A stretch of DNA of 5,411 nucleotides from Erysipelotrichaceae bacterium (lineage in GTDB: Bacteria > Bacillota_I > Bacilli_A > Erysipelotrichales > Erysipelotrichaceae), in assembly GCA_024709285.1 (NCBI GenBank), contig JANJWY010000240.1, positions 1 through 5,411 of the forward strand. Direction: 5' to 3'. The notes under the pieces are model-generated. The model was not told the origin of the DNA. It saw only the letters and a program-made list of their open reading frames with translations, and did not search any database. Both the position numbers and the translations under genes were made by a program. Shown piece after piece: positions 1 to 5,393 of the stretch (position 1 is the first letter of the stretch; every line of letters starts with the position of its first letter).

Positions 1-90
1 GTCGCAATGATATCAATCATTGCAGTTAGTTTGCTTGATAAAAAACCAAGTGAGGAAATCACGGATCTGTTTCAACAAATCGAACAATAA
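1..90 (+). CDS. C-terminal end of a probable sodium:solute symporter (partial)
   Basis: Reading frame 1 is open from the window edge to a TAA at 88-90 and gives 29 residues. It starts with a hydrophobic stretch (MISIIAVSLL), followed by DKKPSEE and a polar acidic tail ending in QQIEQ. A last membrane helix followed by 'SLLxKKPS(E/K)E' and a short cytoplasmic tail is what sodium:solute symporters of the SSS family (PutP/PanF type) typically have at the C-terminus. That is recalled family knowledge applied to a short fragment, so substrate cannot be stated. The gene is too short here for the start or any catalytic feature to be seen. It ends 1 bp before the hairpin terminator it evidently uses. 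It could be another multi-pass transporter. Confidence 0.6.
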   Translation, partial: VAMISIIAVSLLDKKPSEEITDLFQQIEQ

Positions 91-120
91 AATGACAGCC
101 GGTCGGCTGTCATTTCTTTT
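90..120. terminator. Bidirectional rho-independent terminator
   Basis: An 11-bp perfect stem (90-100 with 105-115, core GACAGCC/GGCTGTC) closes a GGTC tetraloop. On the plus strand it is followed by TTTCTTTT, and on the minus strand by TTTTATTG. It lies between the ends of two convergent genes: the transporter stop is at 88-90 and the hydrolase stop at 119-121. It can therefore serve both. Confidence 0.85.
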
Positions 121-1210
121 ATGGAGTTTGAAGATACGTCTGTTTCATCATCTCTGTCAAAACATTTTGACCGGTTTGATTCGGATGCGGATCCCGGGTA
201 AATTTCAATAAGACATTGGGATAGAAATACGTCACACTGCCCATCTTTCCAAGATCGGCATACTGAGTTTTCCAGACGTCATGCACTTCAGCAAACCGGT
301 AATTCGGATCGCTGATCTCTCTGATTTTAACGTTGATCCGGCTTACATAGGCCTCAACGGCAATATGCAACGCAGGATCCCCTTCATAATATCGGATGCT
401 CGCGGCATTATAGGGATTATACAGTGTCATCGTAATAATTTCCACTGTCGGATTGCAACGGCGGATTTCGTCAATGATCAACGGATACTCACTTTCAAAG
501 CGAAGCGTACCTTCTTGGGCAACCGTATGATTGATTGTGGAAAAACTGTTTTCACCGGCCGGAAGTACATTATTACCGCCGATATCAAGAGTTAAAATCG
601 TTGCCTTAGCAACATCTCCCGTACAGTTGGTATCGGCACGCAGTTTTCCAAGCAGGTCACTGGAATCATCCCCGTTGGTCGACAGATTTCTTAAGGTAAC
701 GTTAATCCCCGGATTTGCTGTAACTAAATAGTTGTAGAAACCTATGATGTAGCTGCTGGTCGTACCGCGTGAGGTATCACCGGTTCCGATGGAATCACCC
801 AGCGCCACATAATAAATACTGTCTGAGGGTGGTGGCGGATCGATCGTATCTTCCTTGTGATTAACCACGTTGAATGTGTAAGTAGAATTTTTACTTGCAC
901 GAACAGAATCAGGACTGATCGATACAAGCGAGTAACCAACCTTAGAAGCTTCTGTAATGGAATACCTTCCATCCGGAAGATTCGAAAACACCAGAGGAAA
1001 TGAAACTGTAACAATACCTTCGCTGTAGTATTTACCGTCTTTGAGTAAAGTAATACTGAATTCAGCGGTATCTGTGGGATTGTTATCAACTGTTTTCACA
1101 ACTCTGATCGTATTATTTGCGGAAGGAACGGGTTTAGCAGCATTTACCGTAATGTTGAATGAGAAGATTAAAGCCAACATACAAATGAACACAACCATTG
1201 ATTTCTTCAT
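119..1210 (-). CDS. Secreted SGNH/GDSL hydrolase with N-terminal CnaB/SpaA-like domain
   Basis: This is a 363-residue protein predicted to be exported and to hydrolyse an ester (lipid, acyl or acetyl-sugar; substrate unknown). Residues 1-25 are a signal peptide (MKKS, hydrophobic core, VNA-A cleavage site), with no lipobox. Residues about 33-120 resemble a CnaB/SpaA prealbumin-like domain, with a Lys in the first strand (K39, VVKTVD), 'LPDGRYSITEASKVGY' (E87) and a closing VVN (N117). These match the Lys, Glu and Asn positions that form isopeptide bonds in that family. A PPPP linker (125-128) leads into the SGNH domain. Its blocks are ALGDS (S140), LSTNGD (G180), DIGGNN (N213) and DPHPNQTG (D340, H342), so all four SGNH residues are present. 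No LPXTG anchor or C-terminal helix is seen, so it is probably released. The frame extends upstream to a TTG at 1249, but ATG at 1210 has GGAG 8 nt upstream and begins the signal peptide. Confidence 0.88.
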   Translation of the reverse strand: MKKSMVVFICMLALIFSFNITVNAAKPVPSANNTIRVVKTVDNNPTDTAEFSITLLKDGKYYSEGIVTVSFPLVFSNLPDGRYSITEASKVGYSLVSISPDSVRASKNSTYTFNVVNHKEDTIDPPPPSDSIYYVALGDSIGTGDTSRGTTSSYIIGFYNYLVTANPGINVTLRNLSTNGDDSSDLLGKLRADTNCTGDVAKATILTLDIGGNNVLPAGENSFSTINHTVAQEGTLRFESEYPLIIDEIRRCNPTVEIITMTLYNPYNAASIRYYEGDPALHIAVEAYVSRINVKIREISDPNYRFAEVHDVWKTQYADLGKMGSVTYFYPNVLLKFTRDPHPNQTGQNVLTEMMKQTYLQTP

Positions 1211-1252
1211 CGTCATCACTCCATTTCTCATTAGACGAGAAAAAGACAAAAC

Positions 1253-1267
1253 TCCGGTAATACCGGA
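1253..1267. repeat. 15-nt perfect palindrome in the leader of the hydrolase gene
   Basis: TCCGGTA-A-TACCGGA is a perfect dyad with a single central base, 43 bases upstream of the hydrolase ATG. On the minus strand it directly follows a TATTAT (1267-1272) that could act as a -10 element. It would therefore overlap a transcription start if that element is used. The one-base centre makes an RNA hairpin unlikely and a dimeric repressor site more plausible. Function is inferred only. Confidence 0.35.
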
Positions 1268-1344
1268 TAATATTTACTTTATGCCGTGTCGGACATTGAC
1301 TCATAAAGTTACTTTTACATGATAATCAGTCTGTATCTGAAATA

Positions 1345-1373
1345 ATTATATCACACGGTGTTTGTATCAACAA
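1345..1373 (-). promoter_or_regulatory. Candidate promoter of the secreted hydrolase gene
   Basis: Read on the minus strand, a perfect TATAAT (1345-1350) lies 17 bp downstream of TTGTTG (1368-1373), a weak -35 with only the TTG matching. Initiation near 1338 would give a leader of about 130 nt before the ATG at 1210. The alternative, TATTAT at 1267-1272, lacks a convincing -35. Confidence 0.35.
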
Positions 1374-1389
1374 TGACTGGATGTATAAT
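1362..1389 (+). promoter_or_regulatory. Candidate promoter of the DinB-family gene
   Basis: TTGTAT (1362-1367), a 16-bp spacer and a perfect TATAAT (1384-1389) precede the DinB-family gene. Transcription would start about 1396, right at the AGGAGG ribosome binding site (1396-1401), giving an unusually short leader. An upstream alternative is TTGACT (1296-1301) with GATAAT (1321-1326), but its spacing is 19 bp. The -35 abuts the -35 of the opposing promoter. Confidence 0.35.
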
Positions 1390-1408
1390 GAAATCAGGAG
1401 GTGAAAAT

Positions 1409-2074
1409 ATGATTTCTACCGCCAAAGATATCAATCCGCTTGTAAAGGAATTACGTTCAATTGCAACCAAGAAGAGCGAATTTTCAAAAACGATCAGTCT
1501 CTGTATAAAACTCCATGAGTTGGCCTATGATGATTACTTCGTGATCCCATCCCATCAGAATGAACATACCATCATGCCGAGTGCGGAAGATGCGACGATT
1601 GCCTGGAATTTATGGCATATAACCCGGATTGAGGATATGGTTGTGAGCCGCCTGATATGCCATAAAAATGAATTATTTGAAGTATGGCAAGAAAAACTTC
1701 TTACAGCTTTTAAAGACACAGGAAATGCGATGACAGATGAAGAAATCATGCGTCTGAGTCGTCAGATAGATTACTTTCAACTGATGGAATATCGAAATGC
1801 AGTGGGTAAGCAGACATTGGCCATGCTGGAAGACCTGATGTTTGAAGATCTGAGTAAAAAAGTCAGAAAAGCAGATATTGAGAAACTTGTTGAAACCGGG
1901 TCGGTCAGCACGCATCCCGATGCCATCTGGCTGCTTGATTTCTGGGGGAAAAAAGACGTACTGGGATTATTGCTGATGCCGGTGCTAAGACATCCGTTCG
2001 TTCATCTTTTTGATAATATCCGACTTTACGATAAAATAAAAAAGATGCCGGAGCATCTAGTTGATATAAAATAA
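1409..2074 (+). CDS. DinB-superfamily protein (putative metal-dependent)
   Basis: This 221-residue soluble protein has no signal peptide. It looks mostly helical and matches the DinB/YfiT-like four-helix bundle superfamily. Members hold a divalent metal with three histidines and include thiol-S-transferases and many uncharacterised stress-associated proteins. The expected pattern is visible: a 'WNLWHITRIED' helix with H70, and a C-terminal RHPFVHLFDNIRL helix with the H-x3-H pair H195 and H199. A less typical insertion-like segment lies around residues 85-170, making it longer than the common 150-170 residue members. The start is ATG 1409, 7 nt after AGGAGG; the frame runs upstream to a GTG at 1358 without a ribosome binding site. 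Its last 18 bp overlap the convergent HD-domain gene. The exact reaction is unknown. Confidence 0.75.
   Translation: MISTAKDINPLVKELRSIATKKSEFSKTISLCIKLHELAYDDYFVIPSHQNEHTIMPSAEDATIAWNLWHITRIEDMVVSRLICHKNELFEVWQEKLLTAFKDTGNAMTDEEIMRLSRQIDYFQLMEYRNAVGKQTLAMLEDLMFEDLSKKVRKADIEKLVETGSVSTHPDAIWLLDFWGKKDVLGLLLMPVLRHPFVHLFDNIRLYDKIKKMPEHLVDIK
2038..2058 (-). terminator. Terminator of the HD-domain gene, inside the DinB-family coding region
   Basis: On the minus strand, AGATGC-TCCG-GCATCT forms a 6-bp stem with a tetraloop (2043-2058). It is followed at once by TTTTTT and then ATTTTAT, a good intrinsic terminator. The HD gene's TAG stop (2057-2059) begins in the stem. On the plus strand the same bases encode the Lys-Lys-Met-Pro-Glu-His-Leu end of the DinB-family protein, and no T-run follows. 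It therefore acts only for the minus-strand gene. Confidence 0.65.
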
Positions 2075-2599
2075 TAAGCCAAGTAAGATCGGTGCAAAAT
2101 TCATACGCTCGATCTTTTTAGAAGACTGAACGCCAATTTCCATTATGGCGCACATCTTGTCAACCATCTGAATCAGCCAGCCCTCGCTTGTCTTCGGTTT
2201 GACATTACCCACCGGCCACATATGACTGGAAATGACATCCTCCATCACGGCAGTAACCTCCGTGACTTTATGCGCGTTATGCAGGGCTTGAATCGGATGA
2301 ACCAATACATGATTCCCCTCGACAGGTTGTTCGGTTCTCCACTCATACAAAAACAAATCGTGTAACATTGCTCCTCGTACGGCATCCCGGACATTCAGAT
2401 TCAGTTTGCGTGCAAACAGAAATGAATAGTAAGCAACATTGAGCGAGTGTTGAAGACGGCTCGTATTTAAATGCTGAGAGTAATCATCCATCTTTTGTAC
2501 CAACGGATGTTCCATCAAATCATCGATATGTGAGTAAAATTCATTGGCCAGATCATCCTGGCGGTTAATCAGATTAACGTTAGACAGTACAGCTTTCAT
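2057..2599 (-). CDS. HD-domain protein, putative metal-dependent phosphohydrolase
   Basis: This 180-residue cytoplasmic protein has the HD superfamily signature in order: H51 (RLQHSLNVAYYSF), the H80-D81 doublet (GAMLHDLFLYEW), H101 (VHPIQAL), H126 (ISSHMWP) and D147 (MVDKM). This set would coordinate one or two metal ions. HD proteins of this size hydrolyse phosphate esters, for example nucleotides or cyclic nucleotides. The H...HD...H...H...D arrangement supports catalysis, but the substrate is not visible. The last 12 residues (FAPILLGLLFYI) are strikingly hydrophobic and may be a short helix packing on the core or a membrane contact. The start ATG (2597-2599) has AAGGAG 5 nt upstream. It is transcribed divergently from the unknown protein/WYL pair and convergently with the DinB-family gene, overlapping the latter by 18 bp. 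Confidence 0.82.
   Translation of the reverse strand: MKAVLSNVNLINRQDDLANEFYSHIDDLMEHPLVQKMDDYSQHLNTSRLQHSLNVAYYSFLFARKLNLNVRDAVRGAMLHDLFLYEWRTEQPVEGNHVLVHPIQALHNAHKVTEVTAVMEDVISSHMWPVGNVKPKTSEGWLIQMVDKMCAIMEIGVQSSKKIERMNFAPILLGLLFYIN
2085..2119 (+). terminator. Possible weak terminator of the DinB-family gene
   Basis: AAGATCG (2085-2091) pairs with CGATCTT (2110-2116) in a 7-bp stem with an 18-nt loop. A TTTTT run (2115-2119) follows, 11 bases after the DinB-family stop. The long loop makes it weaker than the other terminators here. It lies within the HD coding sequence, so the match may be incidental. Confidence 0.3.
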
Positions 2600-2628
2600 C
2601 GATTCTCCTTAAAATTTACAACGCGGTT

Positions 2629-2657
2629 ATCTTAACATGATTAATTTGACAATACAA
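2629..2657 (-). promoter_or_regulatory. Candidate promoter of the HD-domain gene
   Basis: Read on the minus strand, TTGTAT (2652-2657) and TAAGAT (2629-2634) are 17 bp apart. The -10 is preceded by TGT, which makes it an extended -10 (TGn). It sits 30 bases above the HD start codon, giving a short leader containing the AAGGAG site. Confidence 0.45.
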
Positions 2658-2709
2658 GTAAAAAACACAGGATTTCACCGATATTTTGAATAAAATACAG
2701 TGCACATGA

Positions 2710-2739
2710 TTGATTATATTACATAAATAATGTAATAAT
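2710..2739 (+). promoter_or_regulatory. Candidate promoter with embedded operator for the unknown protein/WYL operon
   Basis: TTGATT (2710-2715), an 18-bp spacer and AATAAT (2734-2739) preceded by TGT form a plausible extended -10 promoter 33 bases upstream of the start codon. A second possible -10, TATACT at 2746-2751, lacks a -35. The inverted repeat at 2717-2737 fills the spacer and part of the -10. A protein bound there would block polymerase. Confidence 0.4.
2717..2737. repeat. 21-bp inverted repeat, probable operator
   Basis: TATTACAT and ATGTAATA are perfect 8-bp arms separated by AAATA. The symmetry, the AT-rich TTACAT-n5-ATGTAA form and the position over the candidate core promoter suit a dimeric transcription factor site. 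The WYL regulator encoded in the same operon is the obvious candidate ligand. Which protein binds is inference. Confidence 0.5.
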
Positions 2740-2771
2740 ATACGATATACTGGGTACAAGAGGTGAACATT

Positions 2772-3335
2772 ATGACCATGATCCAAACCAATATTACCCA
2801 TATCCTTCACGAAATGACTGACAATCAGCAAATCAGAAACGTTAATCTGAACTGGCTTGTTCAGCAGCAAAAAAAGTTTGAACAACACTTTATCGCACAA
2901 GATGAAGTATCCCGTATCATCTGTGAATTTGAAACAGCGCAACAAGCATCAGATTTCCACTATTATCTTAAGTATTCAATGTACCGCTTGCCAACCATCA
3001 AAGCAAGCATGGAAGTTTCGGATGAAACTATCGTCAATCTCGATGTCAGTTGTGATGTCATTGAACTATTCGACCCCAAACGACCGGGATTATGTACGCT
3101 ATCCAGAGAAACCGGCTGCAGCTTTCGCTTCTCTTATCGGCAGATGTATACCGGTTCCACCCTTAAAGGAAATATCAGCGAAGGAGTCTTACACCATACG
3201 CAATGCGTGATCCGGATATTTGAAGCTTTGCCTCAGTTGAGCTTATCGAAAGTTCACCAGCTGTTGCATTCGGAAGAAGACATTATCCGCTTTAACGCTA
3301 TGATTATTAAAGAGAAAGCCGAGGTGATCGGATGA
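2772..3335 (+). CDS. Unrecognised 187-residue protein coupled to a WYL regulator
   Basis: I do not recognise a family. The protein is soluble, with no signal peptide or membrane helix. The first 60 residues are polar and helical-looking, rich in Gln and Asn. The middle (about 75-125) reads as alternating beta strands (TIVNLDVSCDVIELF, GCSFRFSYRQMY). The C-terminal third is helical (VIRIFEAL, VHQLLHSEEDIIRF). It has five cysteines (51, 94, 108, 116, 145), including C108-x7-C116, and a H141-H142-x2-C145 cluster, which might bind a metal; this is speculative. The start is ATG 2772 with AGAGG 8 nt upstream; a GTG at 2763 in the same frame lies within that ribosome binding site. Its TGA overlaps the WYL gene's ATG in ATGA, so the two are translationally coupled and probably work together. 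Coding is well supported by its length, its ribosome binding site and the overlap. Confidence 0.7.
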   Translation: MTMIQTNITHILHEMTDNQQIRNVNLNWLVQQQKKFEQHFIAQDEVSRIICEFETAQQASDFHYYLKYSMYRLPTIKASMEVSDETIVNLDVSCDVIELFDPKRPGLCTLSRETGCSFRFSYRQMYTGSTLKGNISEGVLHHTQCVIRIFEALPQLSLSKVHQLLHSEEDIIRFNAMIIKEKAEVIG

Positions 3336-4270
3336 ACAGAACTGCATTGGCCATTCGTATGCTGATGATACTGAAAACCCGGAAGTACATCAAAAAATCC
3401 GAACTGGCAGAAATGCTGGAAACCAATCCGCGCAACATCATCGAACTGAAGAAAGAGCTGGAAACTGCCGGATACGTCATTGAAGTTACCAATGGTCCTT
3501 TTGGCGGATACAGTCTGGTAGATTCGACACTGTTGCCCTTGGCTTCCCTAAATGAAGAGGAAAGAAGAGCCGTGCTGATTGCAGCACCTTTTCTGCTTAC
3601 AAGCAAAGATCCGTTGTTCGGTGATGATTTCAAGCGGGCTATGGAGAAAATACTGGCGAATGAGAAAATCTCTGAACCTGTTCAGTTTGCTACGACTGCC
3701 GGCTGGCAGTTGGCTATGGATAAAGAAACAGTGCATGAGTATCTGTCATTGCTTTCTTCGGCCATCCTGTCCAATCAGCGGGTGAAAATGAGCTATAAAC
3801 CGCAAAACAAAGCCAGCAAATCCTATCTGATTGAGCCGCGAGAGCTGGTTCAGGTCAATGGCCTCTGGTATATTTTGTGTCAAGACAATCAAAAAGGATT
3901 GTCGACATACAAAATCAACCGAATCGAGTCGTTATTGATTACAGATCAGCACTTTCGCTATGACGAGGATTTCATCGTGAAAAAGGCGATCACACCGTAT
4001 GGTCATAATGTATCGAAACCCATCCGATGTGTGTTTCTGATAAAAAACCGGGAATATCTGAGTGAATATGTTTTTGGAGAAAATCAGTTGATTGAGTGGA
4101 TCAGTGATGAAACATTTGTTTTATCTGTTGATTTGAGAGGTGAGTATTCGATCATGCAGTTTATCTTACAATTGGGAAGTGACTGTGAAGTCATAGAACC
4201 TGAAGATTTGAGAAATAAGGTATTTCAGGAAATCATCGGGATGTCGAAGATTTACCAAAAAGATGAATGA
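3332..4270 (+). CDS. HTH-WYL (YafY-type) transcriptional regulator
   Basis: This 312-residue regulator has the usual length and domain order of the YafY/WYL family. Residues 1-62 are a winged helix-turn-helix (KKSELAEMLETNPRNIIELK as the helix pair, then a wing with GPFGGYSL). Residues about 70-140 form a helical connector. Residues about 145-205 are the Sm-fold WYL domain, with the signature at W179-Y180-I181 and the following TYKINRIESL strand. Residues about 228-305 are the WCX extension, ending LGSDCEVIEPEDLRNKV. WYL domains sense small molecules or nucleic acids, and family members often regulate neighbouring or their own genes. It is co-transcribed with the upstream 187-residue gene through a 4-bp ATGA overlap, with AGGTG just upstream of the start codon. 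It is probably a regulator of this operon, and perhaps of the divergent HD gene; that is inferred. Confidence 0.9.
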   Translation: MNRTALAIRMLMILKTRKYIKKSELAEMLETNPRNIIELKKELETAGYVIEVTNGPFGGYSLVDSTLLPLASLNEEERRAVLIAAPFLLTSKDPLFGDDFKRAMEKILANEKISEPVQFATTAGWQLAMDKETVHEYLSLLSSAILSNQRVKMSYKPQNKASKSYLIEPRELVQVNGLWYILCQDNQKGLSTYKINRIESLLITDQHFRYDEDFIVKKAITPYGHNVSKPIRCVFLIKNREYLSEYVFGENQLIEWISDETFVLSVDLRGEYSIMQFILQLGSDCEVIEPEDLRNKVFQEIIGMSKIYQKDE

Positions 4271-4293
4271 AGCATAAAATGAACATTATTAAC

Positions 4294-4325
4294 AAGGGTT
4301 TGCGCATATGCAACCCTTTTATTTT
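4294..4325 (+). terminator. Rho-independent terminator of the WYL operon
   Basis: AAGGGTT (4294-4300) pairs with AACCCTT (4312-4318). The internal TGC/GCA can extend the stem with one bulge. A run of TTTTATTTT follows. It separates the WYL operon from the phosphate-binding gene, leaving that gene under its own promoter. Confidence 0.8.
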
Positions 4326-4329
4326 GAAA

Positions 4330-4346
4330 TTAACATTTTCTTAACA
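4330..4346 (+). promoter_or_regulatory. PhoP box upstream of the phosphate-binding protein gene
   Basis: Two exact TTAACA hexamers (4330-4335 and 4341-4346) are separated by 5 bases, an 11-bp period. This matches the Bacillus PhoP box consensus of TTAACA-like direct repeats spaced 4-6 bp. They sit about 32-48 bp upstream of the TATAAT at 4378-4383, where PhoP activates Pho promoters. Binding is predicted from sequence and family knowledge. Confidence 0.65.
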
Positions 4347-4377
4347 AAACGAAAATATAGAATTGATTTTTGAATCC

Positions 4378-4383
4378 TATAAT
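4378..4383 (+). promoter_or_regulatory. -10 element of the PhoP-dependent promoter
   Basis: A perfect TATAAT lies 23 bases before the start codon. The position 17 bp upstream (4355-4360, ATATAG) is a very poor -35, as expected for a promoter that needs an activator such as PhoP bound to the TTAACA repeats. TTGATT at 4363-4368 is too close (9 bp) to serve as a -35. Confidence 0.6.
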
Positions 4384-4406
4384 TGTTTTCGTCAAGGAGG
4401 ACAAAC

Positions 4407-5339
4407 ATGAAAAAGATCGTTTTATTATTTAGTATGATACTGATGCTTACTTTAGCCGCTTGCAGTGCTCCGGTGGAAGAACCTGGGTTCGAAGCAGAAA
4501 AAATTAATGTATATACCCGTGATACATCCTCAGGTACCCGTGATGGATTTATGAGAGGAATCGGTTTTGCGGATGCATCTGCCAATGATTCCGTATTGGT
4601 TGCCGGATTTATTACGGCTGACAACAATGCCATTATGTCGGCTATGGCTACGGACAAAGCCGGTATCGGCTACGTTTCATTATCTTCGGTCAACAATACC
4701 ATTAAAGCGCTGAGCTTTGAAGGGGTTGCAGCTACTGAAGCTAATGTGCTAAATGATACATATAAGCTGAAACGTCCGTTTGTGATGATGAGACGTTTAG
4801 ATGGTGATTATGTCAATGACACCGAATATCAGCTGACCCTGGCATTTCTGGCATATGTCGCATCCAATGACGGTGCAGACGTTATTGCTAACAAAGGTGC
4901 TACAGCAGTTTCGGGTACCGGAACATGGGCTTCTCAAGTAGCAAACTTCCCGGTATGTGCCCAAGATAACAGTGCAGTAACCCTGAAGTTTGGCGGATCA
5001 GATTCCGTTCAGAAAATCGCAGAAGCGTTATCGGCAGCATTCTCGCCGGCTTGCGGCAATGTTAAGACTGAAAACGACCATACCGGATCCAGTGATGGGT
5101 ACAAACGAGTTCAAGGCACAGAGAAAGACGGCGTTAACTATAAGCATATCGGCTACTCCTCCCGTTTCTTCCGCGATGAAGAACTGAGCGGTCCTGAAGC
5201 TACGCGTACACAATTGGCTTGGGATGCTATCGTTGCCATCGTTCATAAAGACAATCCTGTCAGCAATCTGACTGGCGAACAATTAACAAAGATTTATAAA
5301 GGCGAATACACACTCTGGGGAGATGTCATTACAGACTAA
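4407..5339 (+). CDS. PstS-like phosphate-binding lipoprotein with circularly permuted halves
   Basis: A 310-residue substrate-binding lipoprotein, expected to capture phosphate outside the membrane for a Pst ABC importer. Residues 1-19 are a lipoprotein signal (LTLAAC, lipidated C19). Motifs then appear in swapped order. First come those normally C-terminal in PstS: R38-D-T-S-S-G-T44 (phosphate loop), A85-G-I-G-Y89, TYKLKRP (R123-P124). Then come those normally N-terminal: G196-G-S-D-S200, G227-S-S-D-G231, I248-G-Y-S-S-R253, E258-E259, L270-A-W-D273, N283-P284 and IYKGE...W304. The protein stops exactly where canonical PstS would run on into its Arg-x-x-Ser-Gly-Thr segment. All ligand-loop motifs are intact, so it is probably functional. 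The start is ATG 4407, 6 nt after AAGGAGG; a TTG in the same frame at 4383 is upstream of that site. The PhoP box and the following gene fit phosphate starvation control. Confidence 0.85.
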   Translation: MKKIVLLFSMILMLTLAACSAPVEEPGFEAEKINVYTRDTSSGTRDGFMRGIGFADASANDSVLVAGFITADNNAIMSAMATDKAGIGYVSLSSVNNTIKALSFEGVAATEANVLNDTYKLKRPFVMMRRLDGDYVNDTEYQLTLAFLAYVASNDGADVIANKGATAVSGTGTWASQVANFPVCAQDNSAVTLKFGGSDSVQKIAEALSAAFSPACGNVKTENDHTGSSDGYKRVQGTEKDGVNYKHIGYSSRFFRDEELSGPEATRTQLAWDAIVAIVHKDNPVSNLTGEQLTKIYKGEYTLWGDVITD

Positions 5340-5351
5340 ACAGATTGAGTT

Positions 5352-5376
5352 AAGGCCCTTGAAAAAGGGCCTTTTC
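5352..5376 (+). terminator. Stem-loop after the phosphate-binding gene (attenuating terminator or processing site)
   Basis: AAGGCCCTT (5352-5360) pairs perfectly with AAGGGCCTT (5365-5373) around a GAAA tetraloop, followed by only TTTTC. It starts 13 bases after the stop codon, and a new ribosome binding site follows within 15 bases. The weak T-run fits a partial terminator or RNA-stabilising hairpin, keeping binding-protein levels above those of the downstream transporter genes. Confidence 0.7.
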
Positions 5377-5393
5377 GACTTAGTGGAGGTATT

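Noticed and set aside
1211..1249. Upstream TTG start adding 13 residues to the secreted hydrolase
   Set aside because: The extension would precede a textbook signal peptide. The ATG at 1210 has GGAG at proper spacing, and no ribosome binding site fits the TTG.
742..1322. Alternative-frame open frames within and opposite the secreted hydrolase gene
   Set aside because: The chosen frame encodes recognisable CnaB-like and SGNH domains across this stretch. The alternatives have no motifs or ribosome binding sites.
1358..1408. Upstream GTG start adding 17 residues to the DinB-family protein
   Set aside because: The AGGAGG at 1396-1401 is correctly placed for ATG 1409, and the extension would run through both the -10 element and the ribosome binding site.
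2646..2651. Perfect TTGACA on the plus strand in the HD/WYL intergenic region
   Set aside because: No -10-like hexamer lies 15-19 bp downstream, and it is more than 115 bp from the next start codon.
3307..3633. 108-codon open frame on the minus strand opposite the WYL gene
   Set aside because: The translation is low-complexity and serine-rich with no ribosome binding site, and lies entirely antisense to well-supported coding sequence.
4319..4657. 112-codon open frame on the minus strand opposite the start of the phosphate-binding gene
   Set aside because: It runs antisense through the terminator, PhoP box and lipoprotein signal, all well explained on the plus strand, and resembles no protein family.
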